Origin: Alphaproteobacteria bacterium
GTDB taxonomy: Bacteria > Pseudomonadota > Alphaproteobacteria > Rhizobiales > Rhizobiaceae
Length of the DNA stretch: 64,000 bases
NCBI GenBank assembly: GCA_018823835.1
Contig: JAHJHT010000013.1
Location: 248,001-312,000, forward strand
Direction of reading: 5' to 3'
The position numbers were made by a program, and so were the translations under genes. How positions within the stretch are numbered: the first letter of the stretch is position 1; each line of letters starts with the position of its first letter. Below, in pieces: positions 37,612 to 45,581 of the stretch. The notes under the pieces were generated by a model. The model made no database searches, was not told the DNA's origin, and worked only from the letters and a program-made list of their open reading frames with translations.

Positions 37612-37998
37612 ATGCGGGAATATTATTCGATCACGGAATTGACCCGTGAGTTCGGCATATCGACGCGAACGCTGAGGTTTTACGAGGACGAGGGGCTGAT
37701 CCAGCCGGTGCGGCGGGGCCGCACGCGCCTGTTCAAGCCGTCAGACCGGCATCTCGTGCGGCAGATCCTGCGTGGCAAGCGGCTCGGTTTCTCGATCAAC
37801 GAGATTCGCGAAATCATCCAGATGTACAAGGCGCCGCCGGGCGAGGTGGGGCAACTCAAGCTGATGATCCGGCGGATCGAGGAAAAGCGCGAGGACCTGC
37901 GCCAGAAACGCCGCGACCTCGAGGAGACGCTGGCCGAACTCGACCAGGCCGAGGAGTCCTGCGTCGAGCGGCTTGCCGAACTCGGCGTCAATACCTGA
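37612..37998 (+). CDS. MerR-family transcriptional regulator (LiuR-like)
   Basis: 128 residues from ATG 37612 (MREYYSITELTREFG). The winged helix-turn-helix is residues 5-72 (STRTLRFYEDEGLIQPVRRG), followed by a C-terminal dimerisation coiled coil (KLMIRRIEEKREDLRQ). No metal-binding cysteine array of the CueR/ZntR type is present; one Cys lies near the C-terminus. Overall it most resembles the LiuR subgroup that controls branched-chain amino-acid and fatty-acid degradation. No such genes are adjacent, so the target is unknown. An earlier start at 37594 lacks a ribosome site. Confidence 0.8.
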   Translation: MREYYSITELTREFGISTRTLRFYEDEGLIQPVRRGRTRLFKPSDRHLVRQILRGKRLGFSINEIREIIQMYKAPPGEVGQLKLMIRRIEEKREDLRQKRRDLEETLAELDQAEESCVERLAELGVNT

Positions 37999-38013
37999 GC
38001 CGACAGGCGCGGA

Positions 38014-38490
38014 TCAGATCCAGCGGCGCACCCGCTTCGAATAATCGTGGAAACGCTTGCCGAATTTCTCGAGCAGGATTCTTTCCTCGCGCTCGATGGC
38101 GACCTTCTGGGTGATGAACGCGCAGACGATGGCCAGCACCAGGAACCAGGCGATGCCTGAGACCAGCCCGACGCCAATGAGGAGCAGCGCGTCGGCGAGA
38201 TAGATCGGGTTGCGGGTGATCGAGAAGGGCCCGCTGATGACGAGATGGTCGGGCGTCCCATTCGGATTGATCGTCGTCTTGGCGCGCATCATCGTCCGCA
38301 CGGCCGTGTAGAACAGCGCGGCGAACCCGAGCAGGCACAGCCAGCCTGCGCCGACCAGAATGTCGGAGAAGGGCGAATTGAACCACGGCAGGGGGTAGAA
38401 GGCGTGCAGGATCAGGCTGACCGCGATGCCCGCCATGAAGATCAGCGGCGGCAACGGGATGATGCTTGGCTTCTTGCCTGCTTCGCTCAT
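38014..38490 (-). CDS. Isoprenylcysteine/phospholipid methyltransferase-family membrane protein
   Basis: 158 residues with four to five hydrophobic helices. It has the SAM-binding C-terminal block of the ICMT/PEMT-like family (FSITRNPIYLADALLLIG ... EEERILLEKFG...FHDYSKRVRRW, conserved RNPxYL and E-x-L-x4-G-x-x-Y patterns). Substrate unknown; many bacterial members are uncharacterised. Its ATG overlaps the stop of the upstream DUF1624 gene, forming a two-gene minus-strand operon. Confidence 0.85.
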   Translation of the reverse strand: MSEAGKKPSIIPLPPLIFMAGIAVSLILHAFYPLPWFNSPFSDILVGAGWLCLLGFAALFYTAVRTMMRAKTTINPNGTPDHLVISGPFSITRNPIYLADALLLIGVGLVSGIAWFLVLAIVCAFITQKVAIEREERILLEKFGKRFHDYSKRVRRWI

Positions 38491-39467
38491 CGTAACTCCC
38501 CCTCAGGCATGGCGTTGTCCGTCTCGACGGTGCAGGCTTCCGCGGAACCCTCCACCCTGGAGCGCAGGTCGGGGTCCTCGTCCCCGGCAATCACCCTATC
38601 GAAAGTCCCCTCGGTCTGCAGCTTATCGATCATGCATACACAGTAGCGCGTGCAGAATTCGCTGTCGCGGCTGTCATTGCAGGCGCGCTCGCATGACCTC
38701 AGGAACAGCACGTCGGGGCTTTCGACAGCGGGCGGCGCGACCTGCGCGAAGAGCCAGACGCAAGCGATCAGCACGGGCTGGTGGATCAAGTAGACGGCAA
38801 GGCTGTGGCGGCCGGCAAAGGCCGCCGGTTGAGCCCAGCGCCCGCTGCGGATCGCGGCGAGGCGGTCAAGCAGGCCGCTGCTCCTGGCGAGTTTCGCAAC
38901 TGCGATGCCGGCCAGCACGGCTGCGAACCACGGGAAGACGGGGACATAGTCGTTGGAGCGGGGGTAGGCCTCCGACAAGCCGGTCCACCACCACCAGGGT
39001 GCATCGAAAAAGGCGTCGCGCAGGAAGCGCGGCGCGGCGACGACCAGGCCGGCGGCAACCAGGGTCAGCACGGCGGGCAGCCGGACGAAGGCAAGCCCCA
39101 GCACGCTGGCGAGCGCGATCTGGTGCAGGATGCCGAAGAAGATGAAGCTGTCGGGCGTGGCGAAATAGGTCGCGACCGAGATGGCCAGCGCCGCGCCGGC
39201 GACCATGGCAAGCCGGCGCCAGTAGCCCCGCCACCTGATGCCGTCGGCATGAGCCAGAAACAGGCTGACGCCAGCGAGAAAAAGGAAGCTGGAGGCGATC
39301 GAGCGGGCAAAGATCTTCCAGCCGCCAACCGCCGTCATTCCCGGATCGACATAGCCGAAAAATTCGAGATCCCAGGCAAAATGGTAGACCGCCATGGCGA
39401 GCAGCGCGACACCGCGCGCAATGTCGATGGCGTCGATGCGCTGTCTGGGCTGCGGCTTGTCTGGCAC
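38487..39467 (-). CDS. DUF1624/heparan-alpha-glucosaminide N-acetyltransferase-like membrane protein with Cys-rich tail
   Basis: 326 residues. The N-terminal IDAIDIARGVALLAMAVYHF with the conserved histidine, then FLFLAGVSLFLAH and FFGILHQIALASVL, place it in the DUF1624 acyltransferase-like family with about eight membrane helices. GRHSLAVYLIHQPVLI marks the last spans. After residue 255 there is an unusual soluble tail with C259-x3-C263-x8-C272-x3-C276-x-C278 and a further cysteine, ending acidic. The tail probably lies on one membrane face and may bind metal or form disulfides. The substrate is unknown. Confidence 0.8.
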   Translation of the reverse strand: MPDKPQPRQRIDAIDIARGVALLAMAVYHFAWDLEFFGYVDPGMTAVGGWKIFARSIASSFLFLAGVSLFLAHADGIRWRGYWRRLAMVAGAALAISVATYFATPDSFIFFGILHQIALASVLGLAFVRLPAVLTLVAAGLVVAAPRFLRDAFFDAPWWWWTGLSEAYPRSNDYVPVFPWFAAVLAGIAVAKLARSSGLLDRLAAIRSGRWAQPAAFAGRHSLAVYLIHQPVLIACVWLFAQVAPPAVESPDVLFLRSCERACNDSRDSEFCTRYCVCMIDKLQTEGTFDRVIAGDEDPDLRSRVEGSAEACTVETDNAMPEGELR

Positions 39468-39733
39468 TTTGACTTATCTATCCGGCAGTTGCTGGATTCG
39501 GCTGATCTATTGAATCACCGTTAGCACGGGCGGGCTAGAACGAAATACAGGAAATGGATGGCGGGCGCGAGCGCCTGCAAGGGATCGCCGCCTTGAATTC
39601 TGCGCCGGGCCTTGGGCCAGAATGCACCAAACGATAGCCAGCCCGGATTTGCGCCGCTTTCAGGTCGGTTTCCTGTTATCGGCCGCGGCTCGCGCCTGCA
39701 TATCTTGTCCGGTCGCACGATTCTCGCAGGCAC

Positions 39734-40933
39734 ATGGCAACTCAGGTCCGGCATCCCATCTGGCTTCCCGCCGTTCCGCCGGCTGGGGCGCGCACCTTTG
39801 CCAGCCTCTATGGCCTGGAATCCTTCGCCCGGGCGTCGATTGCCAGCGTCATCCCGATCCAGGCCTATGAGATACTGAAGAGCGAGCAGGGCGTCTCGAT
39901 CCTCTATACGGTGGTGGCGTTGCTCGGGCTTTCGGCGACGCTGTTCATGCCGATGCTGATCGCCCGCTTCTCGCGGCGTTGGGTCTATACGGCCGGCGTG
40001 GCATTGCTGGCCTTCGGTTCGGTGCTGTTCCTGACCGGCACGCTGACCGGGCAATTGCTTGGTATGCTGTCCCGGGTCATGGGCGCCAGCGCGCTCGGCA
40101 TCACGCTCAACCTCTACATCATGGACCACATCAAGAAGACCGAGTTCATGCGCTCCGAATCGCTGCGCATGGCCTGGTCGATGCTCGGCTGGACGGCAGG
40201 GCCGACGCTCGGCATCCTGCTCTACACGCACTTCGGCATCATCGCGCCGCACGCCGCGGTCATCGCCTTCTGCAGCGTGCTTCTGGCGCTGTTCTGGTAT
40301 TACCGGCTCGGCGACAACAAGCTGATCCGTCCCGGCAAGACAAGGCCGGCCAACCCGCTCGCCAATATCGGGCGCTTCGTCGCCCAGCCGCGGCTGAGGC
40401 TCGCATGGCTCATTGCCTTCGGCCGGTCCTGCTTCTGGACGACCTTCTTCGTCTATTCGCCGATCCTCATGGTGGTGACCGGGCAGGGCGCACTGGCTGG
40501 CGGCCTGCTGGTTTCGGCCGGCAACGCACTGCTGTTCACGGCGGTGTTCTGGGGCAGGGCGGGCAAGCGCTTCGGCGCCCGCAACATCATGTCGCTGGCC
40601 TTCTTCGCCATGACCGGGACGCTGTTTGCCGCCGGGCTCTGCGGCGAGCGGTTTCCGCTCGTCGCCGGCTTCTTCCTGCTCTGCTGCGCCTGCTTTGCCA
40701 TCGCGCTCGACGCGCTCGGCTCGACCGCCTTCATGCGCGCCGTGCGCTCCTACGAGCGGCCACAAATGTCGGCGGTCTACCGGACCTATCTCGACTTTTC
40801 CGAGCTGCTGCCGCCGCTCGCCTATTCGATCGTGCTGGCCTTCTTCGGGCTGGGCGGCGTGTTCGTCTCGCTCGGTGTTTTCGCCGCGATCTGCGGCTTT
40901 CTCACTTGGCGCTATCTGCCGAAGTCGATGTGA
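39734..40933 (+). CDS. MFS transporter
   Basis: 399 residues with about twelve hydrophobic helices in two halves of six. The between-helix motif FSRRWVYTAGVALLAFG resembles MFS motif A. Substrate is not evident. Its 3' end overlaps the 3' end of the convergent Rieske oxygenase gene by 32 bp (40902-40933). The 266-bp upstream gap carries no gene; ATTCTG...CAGAAT arms near 39597-39624 could be an operator. Confidence 0.85.
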   Translation: MATQVRHPIWLPAVPPAGARTFASLYGLESFARASIASVIPIQAYEILKSEQGVSILYTVVALLGLSATLFMPMLIARFSRRWVYTAGVALLAFGSVLFLTGTLTGQLLGMLSRVMGASALGITLNLYIMDHIKKTEFMRSESLRMAWSMLGWTAGPTLGILLYTHFGIIAPHAAVIAFCSVLLALFWYYRLGDNKLIRPGKTRPANPLANIGRFVAQPRLRLAWLIAFGRSCFWTTFFVYSPILMVVTGQGALAGGLLVSAGNALLFTAVFWGRAGKRFGARNIMSLAFFAMTGTLFAAGLCGERFPLVAGFFLLCCACFAIALDALGSTAFMRAVRSYERPQMSAVYRTYLDFSELLPPLAYSIVLAFFGLGGVFVSLGVFAAICGFLTWRYLPKSM

Positions 40934-42098
40934 CCGGCTCGGCGGCGCGATGCCGGGCGCGCACCCATTCGTGGAAGCGGTAAAGGTCGTATTCCTCCGG
41001 CATCAGCACGCCCGCTTCGAAGCGGCGCGAATGCAGGCCCTTCTGGTTGATCTCGCAGACGCCGGCGTCCTCCTCCAGCACCTGGGTGCCGAAGGAGACG
41101 ATGTTGTCGAGCGCGTCGGCAGACGGCGTCTCCGGAAACAGCCATTCGGCCGTCAGTTCCGTCTTTTCCGGTCCGAGCGGCAGCAGGCGCACGATGCGGA
41201 CATAGTCGACATGGCCGACGATGAACATTGACGGCAGGTTCATCGCATAGGACTGGCCGACGGCCCGCTCGGCGTCGGTCAGGCCGGCAAATTGCGGCCC
41301 GTGCGCGTGGCCGTCGGCCGACCAGGTCTCGGCGCCGGCGCGCAGGCGGCCGGAAAACTCCGGCGCGTCATTGTCGGCGTGGCGCGCCCAGTCGGGGTCG
41401 TCGTGCCTGGCCATCATGCCCCGACCGTAGATCGGCACCAGTTGCGACAGGTGCTTGTGGACGCCCGGGCAATGCAGGCATTCGTTGAAATTCTCCCAGA
41501 AGATCTTCCAGTTGCAGTTCATCACCTTCCTGAACACGTGGCCCGAGACCAGGTCTTCGAGCGGCCAGTTCGTCAGGTCGGCGGAGTCGCGGTCGAAGGT
41601 GTCTTGCACGTTATCCGTGGCGCCGGGGTCGAGATTGACGAAGACCAGGCCGCGCCAGACCGACAGCGAAACGGCGTGCAGCGGGAAGTCGGCCTTGTCG
41701 AACCCCTCCGGCAGGACCTTCGAGGGCACGCGGACGAGGTCGCCGCGCAGCGAGTAGGACCAGGCGTGGTAGGGGCAGGTGAGAAGCCGGGCCTTCAGGC
41801 GGCCCGATTCGGCGGCGCAAAGCTGCGAGCCGCGGTGACGACAGGTGTTGTGAAAGGCGCGCAAGGTGCCGGTCTCGTCGCGCAGGACGAGAATTTCCTG
41901 GTCGCCGATGGTGAAGACCCGGTAGGCCAGCGGCTCGGCGATTTCGGCCTCGCGGCAGACATGCACCCAGCGGCGATACCAGATTGCCTCGAGATCCCGC
42001 CGGTAGGCGCCGGCGTCGAGATAGGCGCTGGCTGGAAGCGTCGCCTCGGCGCGGCGAAGCCCGGAATAGAGGTCACTTTCGGCGATGTCGTGTTGCAT
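40902..42098 (-). CDS. Rieske-type aromatic ring-hydroxylating/N-demethylating oxygenase, alpha subunit
   Basis: 398 residues from ATG 42098, chosen because GGGAG lies 7 nt upstream; GTG 42104 is too close to it. The Rieske [2Fe-2S] ligands are C86-x-H88 (CRHRG) and C108-x2-H111 (CPYHAW). The mononuclear-iron region is NFNECLHCPGVHKHL. Members of this subgroup include glycine betaine (GbcA) and choline-type monooxygenases as well as aromatic dioxygenases. No reductase or beta subunit is adjacent. The FAD-GcvT dehydrogenases at 56-62 kb would fit a methylamine theme, but the link is speculative. Confidence 0.88.
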   Translation of the reverse strand: MQHDIAESDLYSGLRRAEATLPASAYLDAGAYRRDLEAIWYRRWVHVCREAEIAEPLAYRVFTIGDQEILVLRDETGTLRAFHNTCRHRGSQLCAAESGRLKARLLTCPYHAWSYSLRGDLVRVPSKVLPEGFDKADFPLHAVSLSVWRGLVFVNLDPGATDNVQDTFDRDSADLTNWPLEDLVSGHVFRKVMNCNWKIFWENFNECLHCPGVHKHLSQLVPIYGRGMMARHDDPDWARHADNDAPEFSGRLRAGAETWSADGHAHGPQFAGLTDAERAVGQSYAMNLPSMFIVGHVDYVRIVRLLPLGPEKTELTAEWLFPETPSADALDNIVSFGTQVLEEDAGVCEINQKGLHSRRFEAGVLMPEEYDLYRFHEWVRARHRAAEPVTSTSADSAK

Positions 42099-42168
42099 GG
42101 CCACACTCCCTGCCTGGCAGGGGATACGGGGCCGGATAATTTGTCAATTCCCGCGCGCTCACCGCATC

Positions 42169-42184
42169 CGAATCATACGATTCG
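42169..42184. promoter_or_regulatory. Perfect dyad between the Rieske gene and the cbt riboswitch
   Basis: CGAATC-ATAC-GATTCG, 6-bp arms with a 4-bp spacer, 71 bp upstream of the Rieske gene start and 80 bp upstream of the cbt -35. A possible regulator site for the oxygenase gene. Confidence 0.35.
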
Positions 42185-42264
42185 TACCCTTGGACGGCGG
42201 CGCCAGTAGCCGATGAATGCCCCGGTTGCGACATTCAGAGCGCCGTGTTTGTCGGTTAATTGGT

Positions 42265-42293
42265 TTGCCGGGATTTTCATTCTCCTCTATAGT
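42265..42293 (+). promoter_or_regulatory. Sigma-70 promoter of the cbt-cob operon
   Basis: TTGCCG (42265-42270), 17-bp spacer, TATAGT (42288-42293). Transcription would start near 42300, just before the cobalamin aptamer. Confidence 0.7.
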
Positions 42294-42304
42294 CACCGCT
42301 GTCG

Positions 42305-42465
42305 TCGGTTCCGGAAGGACCGAGAGGGAATGCGGTGCGGGCCTGTTGCCCAAAGCCGTGGCTGCCCCCGCAACTGTAAGCGGTAGCTCTCCCCAAAGGC
42401 CACTGAGGCATCCGCCTCGGGAAGGCGGGGTAGGGCGACACTCCGCGAGCCAGGAGACCTGCCGG
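42305..42465 (+). promoter_or_regulatory. Cobalamin riboswitch upstream of cbtBA-cobUO
   Basis: Ordered aptamer blocks: GGGAATGCGGTGCGGGC, GGCTGCCCCCGCAACTGTAAG, GCCACTGAGGCATCC...GGGAAGGCG, and the B12 box GAGCCAGGAGACCTGCC at about 42447-42463. A 6-bp hairpin GCCCTC/GAGGGC (42485-42501) lies between the aptamer and the GAAAGGA ribosome site, so ligand binding probably controls access to the cbtB start. Confidence 0.96.
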
Positions 42466-42515
42466 CGACGGAAGTCAACGAGGTGCCCTCGGGTGGAGGG
42501 CGAAAGGACAATTTG

Positions 42516-42695
42516 ATGAATACCGCTGCTTCTTCTCTCGCCACGGCCACCTCCTCGGCTTCGCGCGCCGTCCAGCTTGGCGCCGTTGCGCTGCTCGGCC
42601 TTTTCGTCGTCGGCTTCGTCGGCTTCTCGCATGCCGAGATCGTCCACAATGCCGGTCACGACTACCGGCATTCGATGGCTTTTCCCTGCCACTAA
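42516..42695 (+). CDS. cbtB: Cobalt transporter subunit CbtB
   Basis: 59-residue protein with one membrane helix (LGAVALLGLFVVGFVGF) and a histidine-bearing C-terminus (SHAEIVHNAGHDYRHS...PCH), the metal-binding signature of CbtB. It partners CbtA in a predicted B12-regulated cobalt uptake system. ATG 42516 follows GAAAGGA at correct spacing; the frame open to 42483 passes through the riboswitch hairpin. cbtA follows after 15 bp. Confidence 0.93.
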   Translation: MNTAASSLATATSSASRAVQLGAVALLGLFVVGFVGFSHAEIVHNAGHDYRHSMAFPCH

Positions 42696-42710
42696 ACGGG
42701 ATCTGACATC

Positions 42711-43463
42711 ATGAACCTGTTTCGCAACGCCGTGTTCGCCGCGGCGATCGCGGGGCTGTTTGCGGGTCTCGTCATGACGGCCATGCAGACCTTCGCCACC
42801 GTGCCGCTGATTCTCCAGGCCGAGACCTTCGAAGGCGCGGGCATGTCGGGCCATCACCATGGCACGGCGACGGCAGCGACTGCCGGGGCGCAGGATGAAG
42901 CGGCCGCCGCCGAGGATCATGACGGCGGCGCCTGGGCGCCCGCCGACGGCTTCGAGCGCTTCGCTTTCACTGCGCTCGCCAACATCGTCACCGGCATAGG
43001 CTTCGCGCTGCTTCTCGTTGCAGCCTCGGAATTTGCGGGCGGCATCGCCGGCTGGCGCCAGGGCGTATTCTGGGGCTTTGCCGGCTTTGCCGTCTTCACG
43101 CTGGCGCCCGGCCTCGGCCTGCCGCCGGAACTACCGACCATGCCGACCGCCGACCTGATGGACCGGCAGGTCTGGTGGATCGCGACCGTCGCCGCAACGG
43201 CCGCCGGGCTGGCGCTGATTGCGTTTCGCGGGTCTGTCGTGTTCTCGCTGGTCGGCGTGGCACTGATTGTCACGCCGCACCTCATCGGCGCGCCGCAGCC
43301 GGCCAGCCATGAATCCCCGCTGCCGGATGGCCTGCATCACCAGTTCGTCGTCGCGGCGACCGTCACCAGCCTGATATTCTGGGTGCTGCTCGGCGGCATG
43401 GTGGGCATGGTTCGCCAGCACCTGCTCGCAACGGCGGGCGGGCCCAGCAAGAGCTTTGCCTGA
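42711..43463 (+). CDS. cbtA: Cobalt transporter subunit CbtA
   Basis: 250-residue membrane protein with about five or six helices. After the first helix comes a histidine-rich loop (GMSGHHHGTA, near residues 44-53) and a second acidic/histidine loop (AEDHDGG), likely cobalt-binding. The conserved GLGLPPELPTMP motif and the late HHQFVVAATVTSLIFW helix fit CbtA. The last eight bases overlap the cobU start, and all genes in this run lie under the upstream riboswitch. Confidence 0.92.
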   Translation: MNLFRNAVFAAAIAGLFAGLVMTAMQTFATVPLILQAETFEGAGMSGHHHGTATAATAGAQDEAAAAEDHDGGAWAPADGFERFAFTALANIVTGIGFALLLVAASEFAGGIAGWRQGVFWGFAGFAVFTLAPGLGLPPELPTMPTADLMDRQVWWIATVAATAAGLALIAFRGSVVFSLVGVALIVTPHLIGAPQPASHESPLPDGLHHQFVVAATVTSLIFWVLLGGMVGMVRQHLLATAGGPSKSFA

Positions 43464-43971
43464 CGCCCCGAGCCTGACCCTTGTTCTCGGCGGCGCGCGC
43501 TCGGGCAAGAGTGCGCATGCCGAGACGCTCGTCGTCGGGCATCCGGCTCCCTGGGCCTATATCGCCACGGCGCAGGCGTATGACGACGAGATGGTCGAGC
43601 GCATCGCGCTCCACCGCGACAGGCGCGGCGAGGGCTGGGAGACCGTCGATGCGCCCCTCGATCTAGCCGGCGCCCTGCGCGCCGTGCCGGACGGGCGCCC
43701 GGTGCTGGTCGACTGCCTGACGCTGTGGCTCAGCAACCATCTGCTCGCCGAACACGATCTCGAAGCGGTCTCGGGCGAGCTCGAGGCCGTGCTTGCCGCA
43801 CCGCGCGGGCCGTGGTTCGTGGTGTCGAACGAGGTCGGGCTCGGCATCGTGCCTGACAACAGGCTGGCCCGGCAATTCCGCGACGCCCAGGGCCGGCTCA
43901 ACCAGCGCATCGCGGCGCGCGCCGACCATGTGCTGCTCATGGTGGCCGGACTGCCGCTCAAGGTGAAGTGA
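43456..43971 (+). CDS. cobU: Adenosylcobinamide kinase / adenosylcobinamide-phosphate guanylyltransferase
   Basis: 171-residue bifunctional enzyme (CobU; called CobP in aerobic-pathway literature) that phosphorylates adenosylcobinamide and activates it with GTP during lower-loop assembly. The P-loop is GGARSGKSAHAE (residues 12-23). WAYIATAQAYDDEM, LVDCLTLWLSN and VSNEVGLGIVP are family blocks. The start is TTG 43456, overlapping cbtA by 8 bp; no ATG fits. cobO follows after one base. Confidence 0.93.
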   Translation: MPDAPSLTLVLGGARSGKSAHAETLVVGHPAPWAYIATAQAYDDEMVERIALHRDRRGEGWETVDAPLDLAGALRAVPDGRPVLVDCLTLWLSNHLLAEHDLEAVSGELEAVLAAPRGPWFVVSNEVGLGIVPDNRLARQFRDAQGRLNQRIAARADHVLLMVAGLPLKVK

Positions 43972-43972
43972 C

Positions 43973-44590
43973 ATGAAGAATATCGACAGCGAAGCCGAGG
44001 AAAAGCACCGCGCCAAGATGGCGAAGCGCAAGGCCGTGCAGGACGCGGAGGTGGCCGGCAAGACGGTTGCCGAAAAGGGCCTGCTGATCGTCAACACCGG
44101 TCCGGGCAAGGGCAAGACGACCGCCGCCTTCGGGCTGGCGCTGCGCATGCTCGGCTATGGCAAGCGCGTCGGCGTCGTGCAGTTCGTCAAGGGTGCCTGG
44201 CACACCGGCGAGAAGGATGCCTTCGCGGCCTTCGGAGACCGGATCGTCTGGCACACGATGGGCGAGGGTTTTACCTGGGAAACGCAGGACGTGAAGCGCG
44301 ACATTGCGGCAGCCGAAGCCGCCTGGGCCAAGGCGCTGGAGTTGCTCGGCGATCCGACGATCAGCCTAGTCGTGCTCGACGAGCTCAACATCGCGCTGCG
44401 CTACGATTATCTCGATCTCGATTCCGTGGTTACGGCGCTCAAGGCGCGGCGGTCCGACCTGCATGTCGTGGTGACCGGCCGCAATGCCAAGCCGGCGCTG
44501 GTCGAGGCGGCCGATCTCGTTACCGAGATGGGCGCGGTAAAGCACCATTTCGCCGCCGGCGTGAAGGCGCAGCAGGGTATCGAGTTCTAA
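43973..44590 (+). CDS. cobO: Cob(I)yrinic acid a,c-diamide adenosyltransferase CobO
   Basis: 205-residue CobA/CobO-type corrinoid adenosyltransferase that transfers the 5'-deoxyadenosyl group from ATP to Co(I). The ATP-binding P-loop is NTGPGKGKTTAAFGLALR (residues 41-58), followed by VQFVKGAWHTGEKDAF and VLDELNIALRYDYLD. The Lys-rich N-terminal 30 residues are common in this group. It ends the plus-strand run; cobD converges on it 22 bp downstream. Confidence 0.95.
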   Translation: MKNIDSEAEEKHRAKMAKRKAVQDAEVAGKTVAEKGLLIVNTGPGKGKTTAAFGLALRMLGYGKRVGVVQFVKGAWHTGEKDAFAAFGDRIVWHTMGEGFTWETQDVKRDIAAAEAAWAKALELLGDPTISLVVLDELNIALRYDYLDLDSVVTALKARRSDLHVVVTGRNAKPALVEAADLVTEMGAVKHHFAAGVKAQQGIEF

Positions 44591-44612
44591 AGTTCTCTGA
44601 CGGTGAGGCCGC

Positions 44613-45581
44613 TTACAGAAGCAAGAACAGCAGGGCCGCAAGCCCTAGCAGGCCGATCAGCAGCAAGTCGGCCAGCCAGAACAGCTTCAGGGCCCGCCTG
44701 ATGTCGGCGGCGGTGGCGATGCGCCGGCCGCCTTCGCCCATAAAGGCATCCCGGACCATCTTGCCGGAATAGACGCGCGGGCCGGCGAGTTCCAGCCCAA
44801 GCGCGCCAGCCATCGCCGATTCGGGCCAGCCGGCGTTGGGGGAGCGGTGCTTCCCGGCGTCGCGCAGGACCGCCTGCCAGGCAGCGCCGGCGTCGGCGCC
44901 GGGCGTCAGGGCAGCGGCGGCGACCAGCAGAAGGGCGGCGATACGGGAGGCGGGCAGATTGACCAGGTCGTCGAAGCGCGCGGCGGCCCAGCCGAAGGCC
45001 CGGTGGGTCGGGGTCAGGTGCCCGATCATGGAATCGGCGGTGTTGGCGGCCTTGTAGGCAACGCCGCCGGCCAGCCCGCCGAGCGCCAGCCAGAAGGCCG
45101 GCGCCACGATGCCGTCGGAAAAGTTCTCGGCCAGGCTCTCGATGGCAGCGCGCGAGATGCCGGCCTCGTCAAGCTGCTCGGGGTCGCGGCCGACGATCTT
45201 CGAGACGGCCTCGCGGCCACCGGCCAGCCCGTCCGTTTCGAGCGCCTCGGCAACCGCCTTGACGTGCTCGGCCAGGCTCTGCTGTGACAGCAGCGTGCTA
45301 CCGGCGATCACCAGCACGGCAAGCCCGGCGTGATAGGAAGAGAGCAGGAACTCGAGGCTGCCGGCAATGGCGGCAGGGAGGCCGACAATGGCGACCAGCG
45401 CCAGCACGCCGTAAAGGCGACGCCTGCGGTCGCTCTCGGCGGGGCGGTTGAGCAAGCGGTCGAGAGAGGATATCAGCGAGCCGATCCAGCTGACCGGATG
45501 GCCGATGGCCTTGTAGAGCCGGTCGGGATAGCCGGTTTGCGACTCGAGCACGAGCGACAGGAAGGCAAGCAGTACTGACAT
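44613..45581 (-). CDS. cobD: Adenosylcobinamide-phosphate synthase CobD/CbiB
   Basis: 322-residue membrane protein that attaches the aminopropanol-type linker to adenosylcobyric acid. Typical segments are GHPVSWIGSLISSLD, SLAENFSDGIVAPAFWLALGG, KAANTADSMIGH and HRSPNAGWPESAMAGALGLEL. About four to five membrane helices. It is divergent from cobC: its ATG (45579-45581 on the minus strand) shares CATG with the cobC ATG on the other strand, leaving no leader between them. Confidence 0.94.
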   Translation of the reverse strand: MSVLLAFLSLVLESQTGYPDRLYKAIGHPVSWIGSLISSLDRLLNRPAESDRRRRLYGVLALVAIVGLPAAIAGSLEFLLSSYHAGLAVLVIAGSTLLSQQSLAEHVKAVAEALETDGLAGGREAVSKIVGRDPEQLDEAGISRAAIESLAENFSDGIVAPAFWLALGGLAGGVAYKAANTADSMIGHLTPTHRAFGWAAARFDDLVNLPASRIAALLLVAAAALTPGADAGAAWQAVLRDAGKHRSPNAGWPESAMAGALGLELAGPRVYSGKMVRDAFMGEGGRRIATAADIRRALKLFWLADLLLIGLLGLAALLFLLL

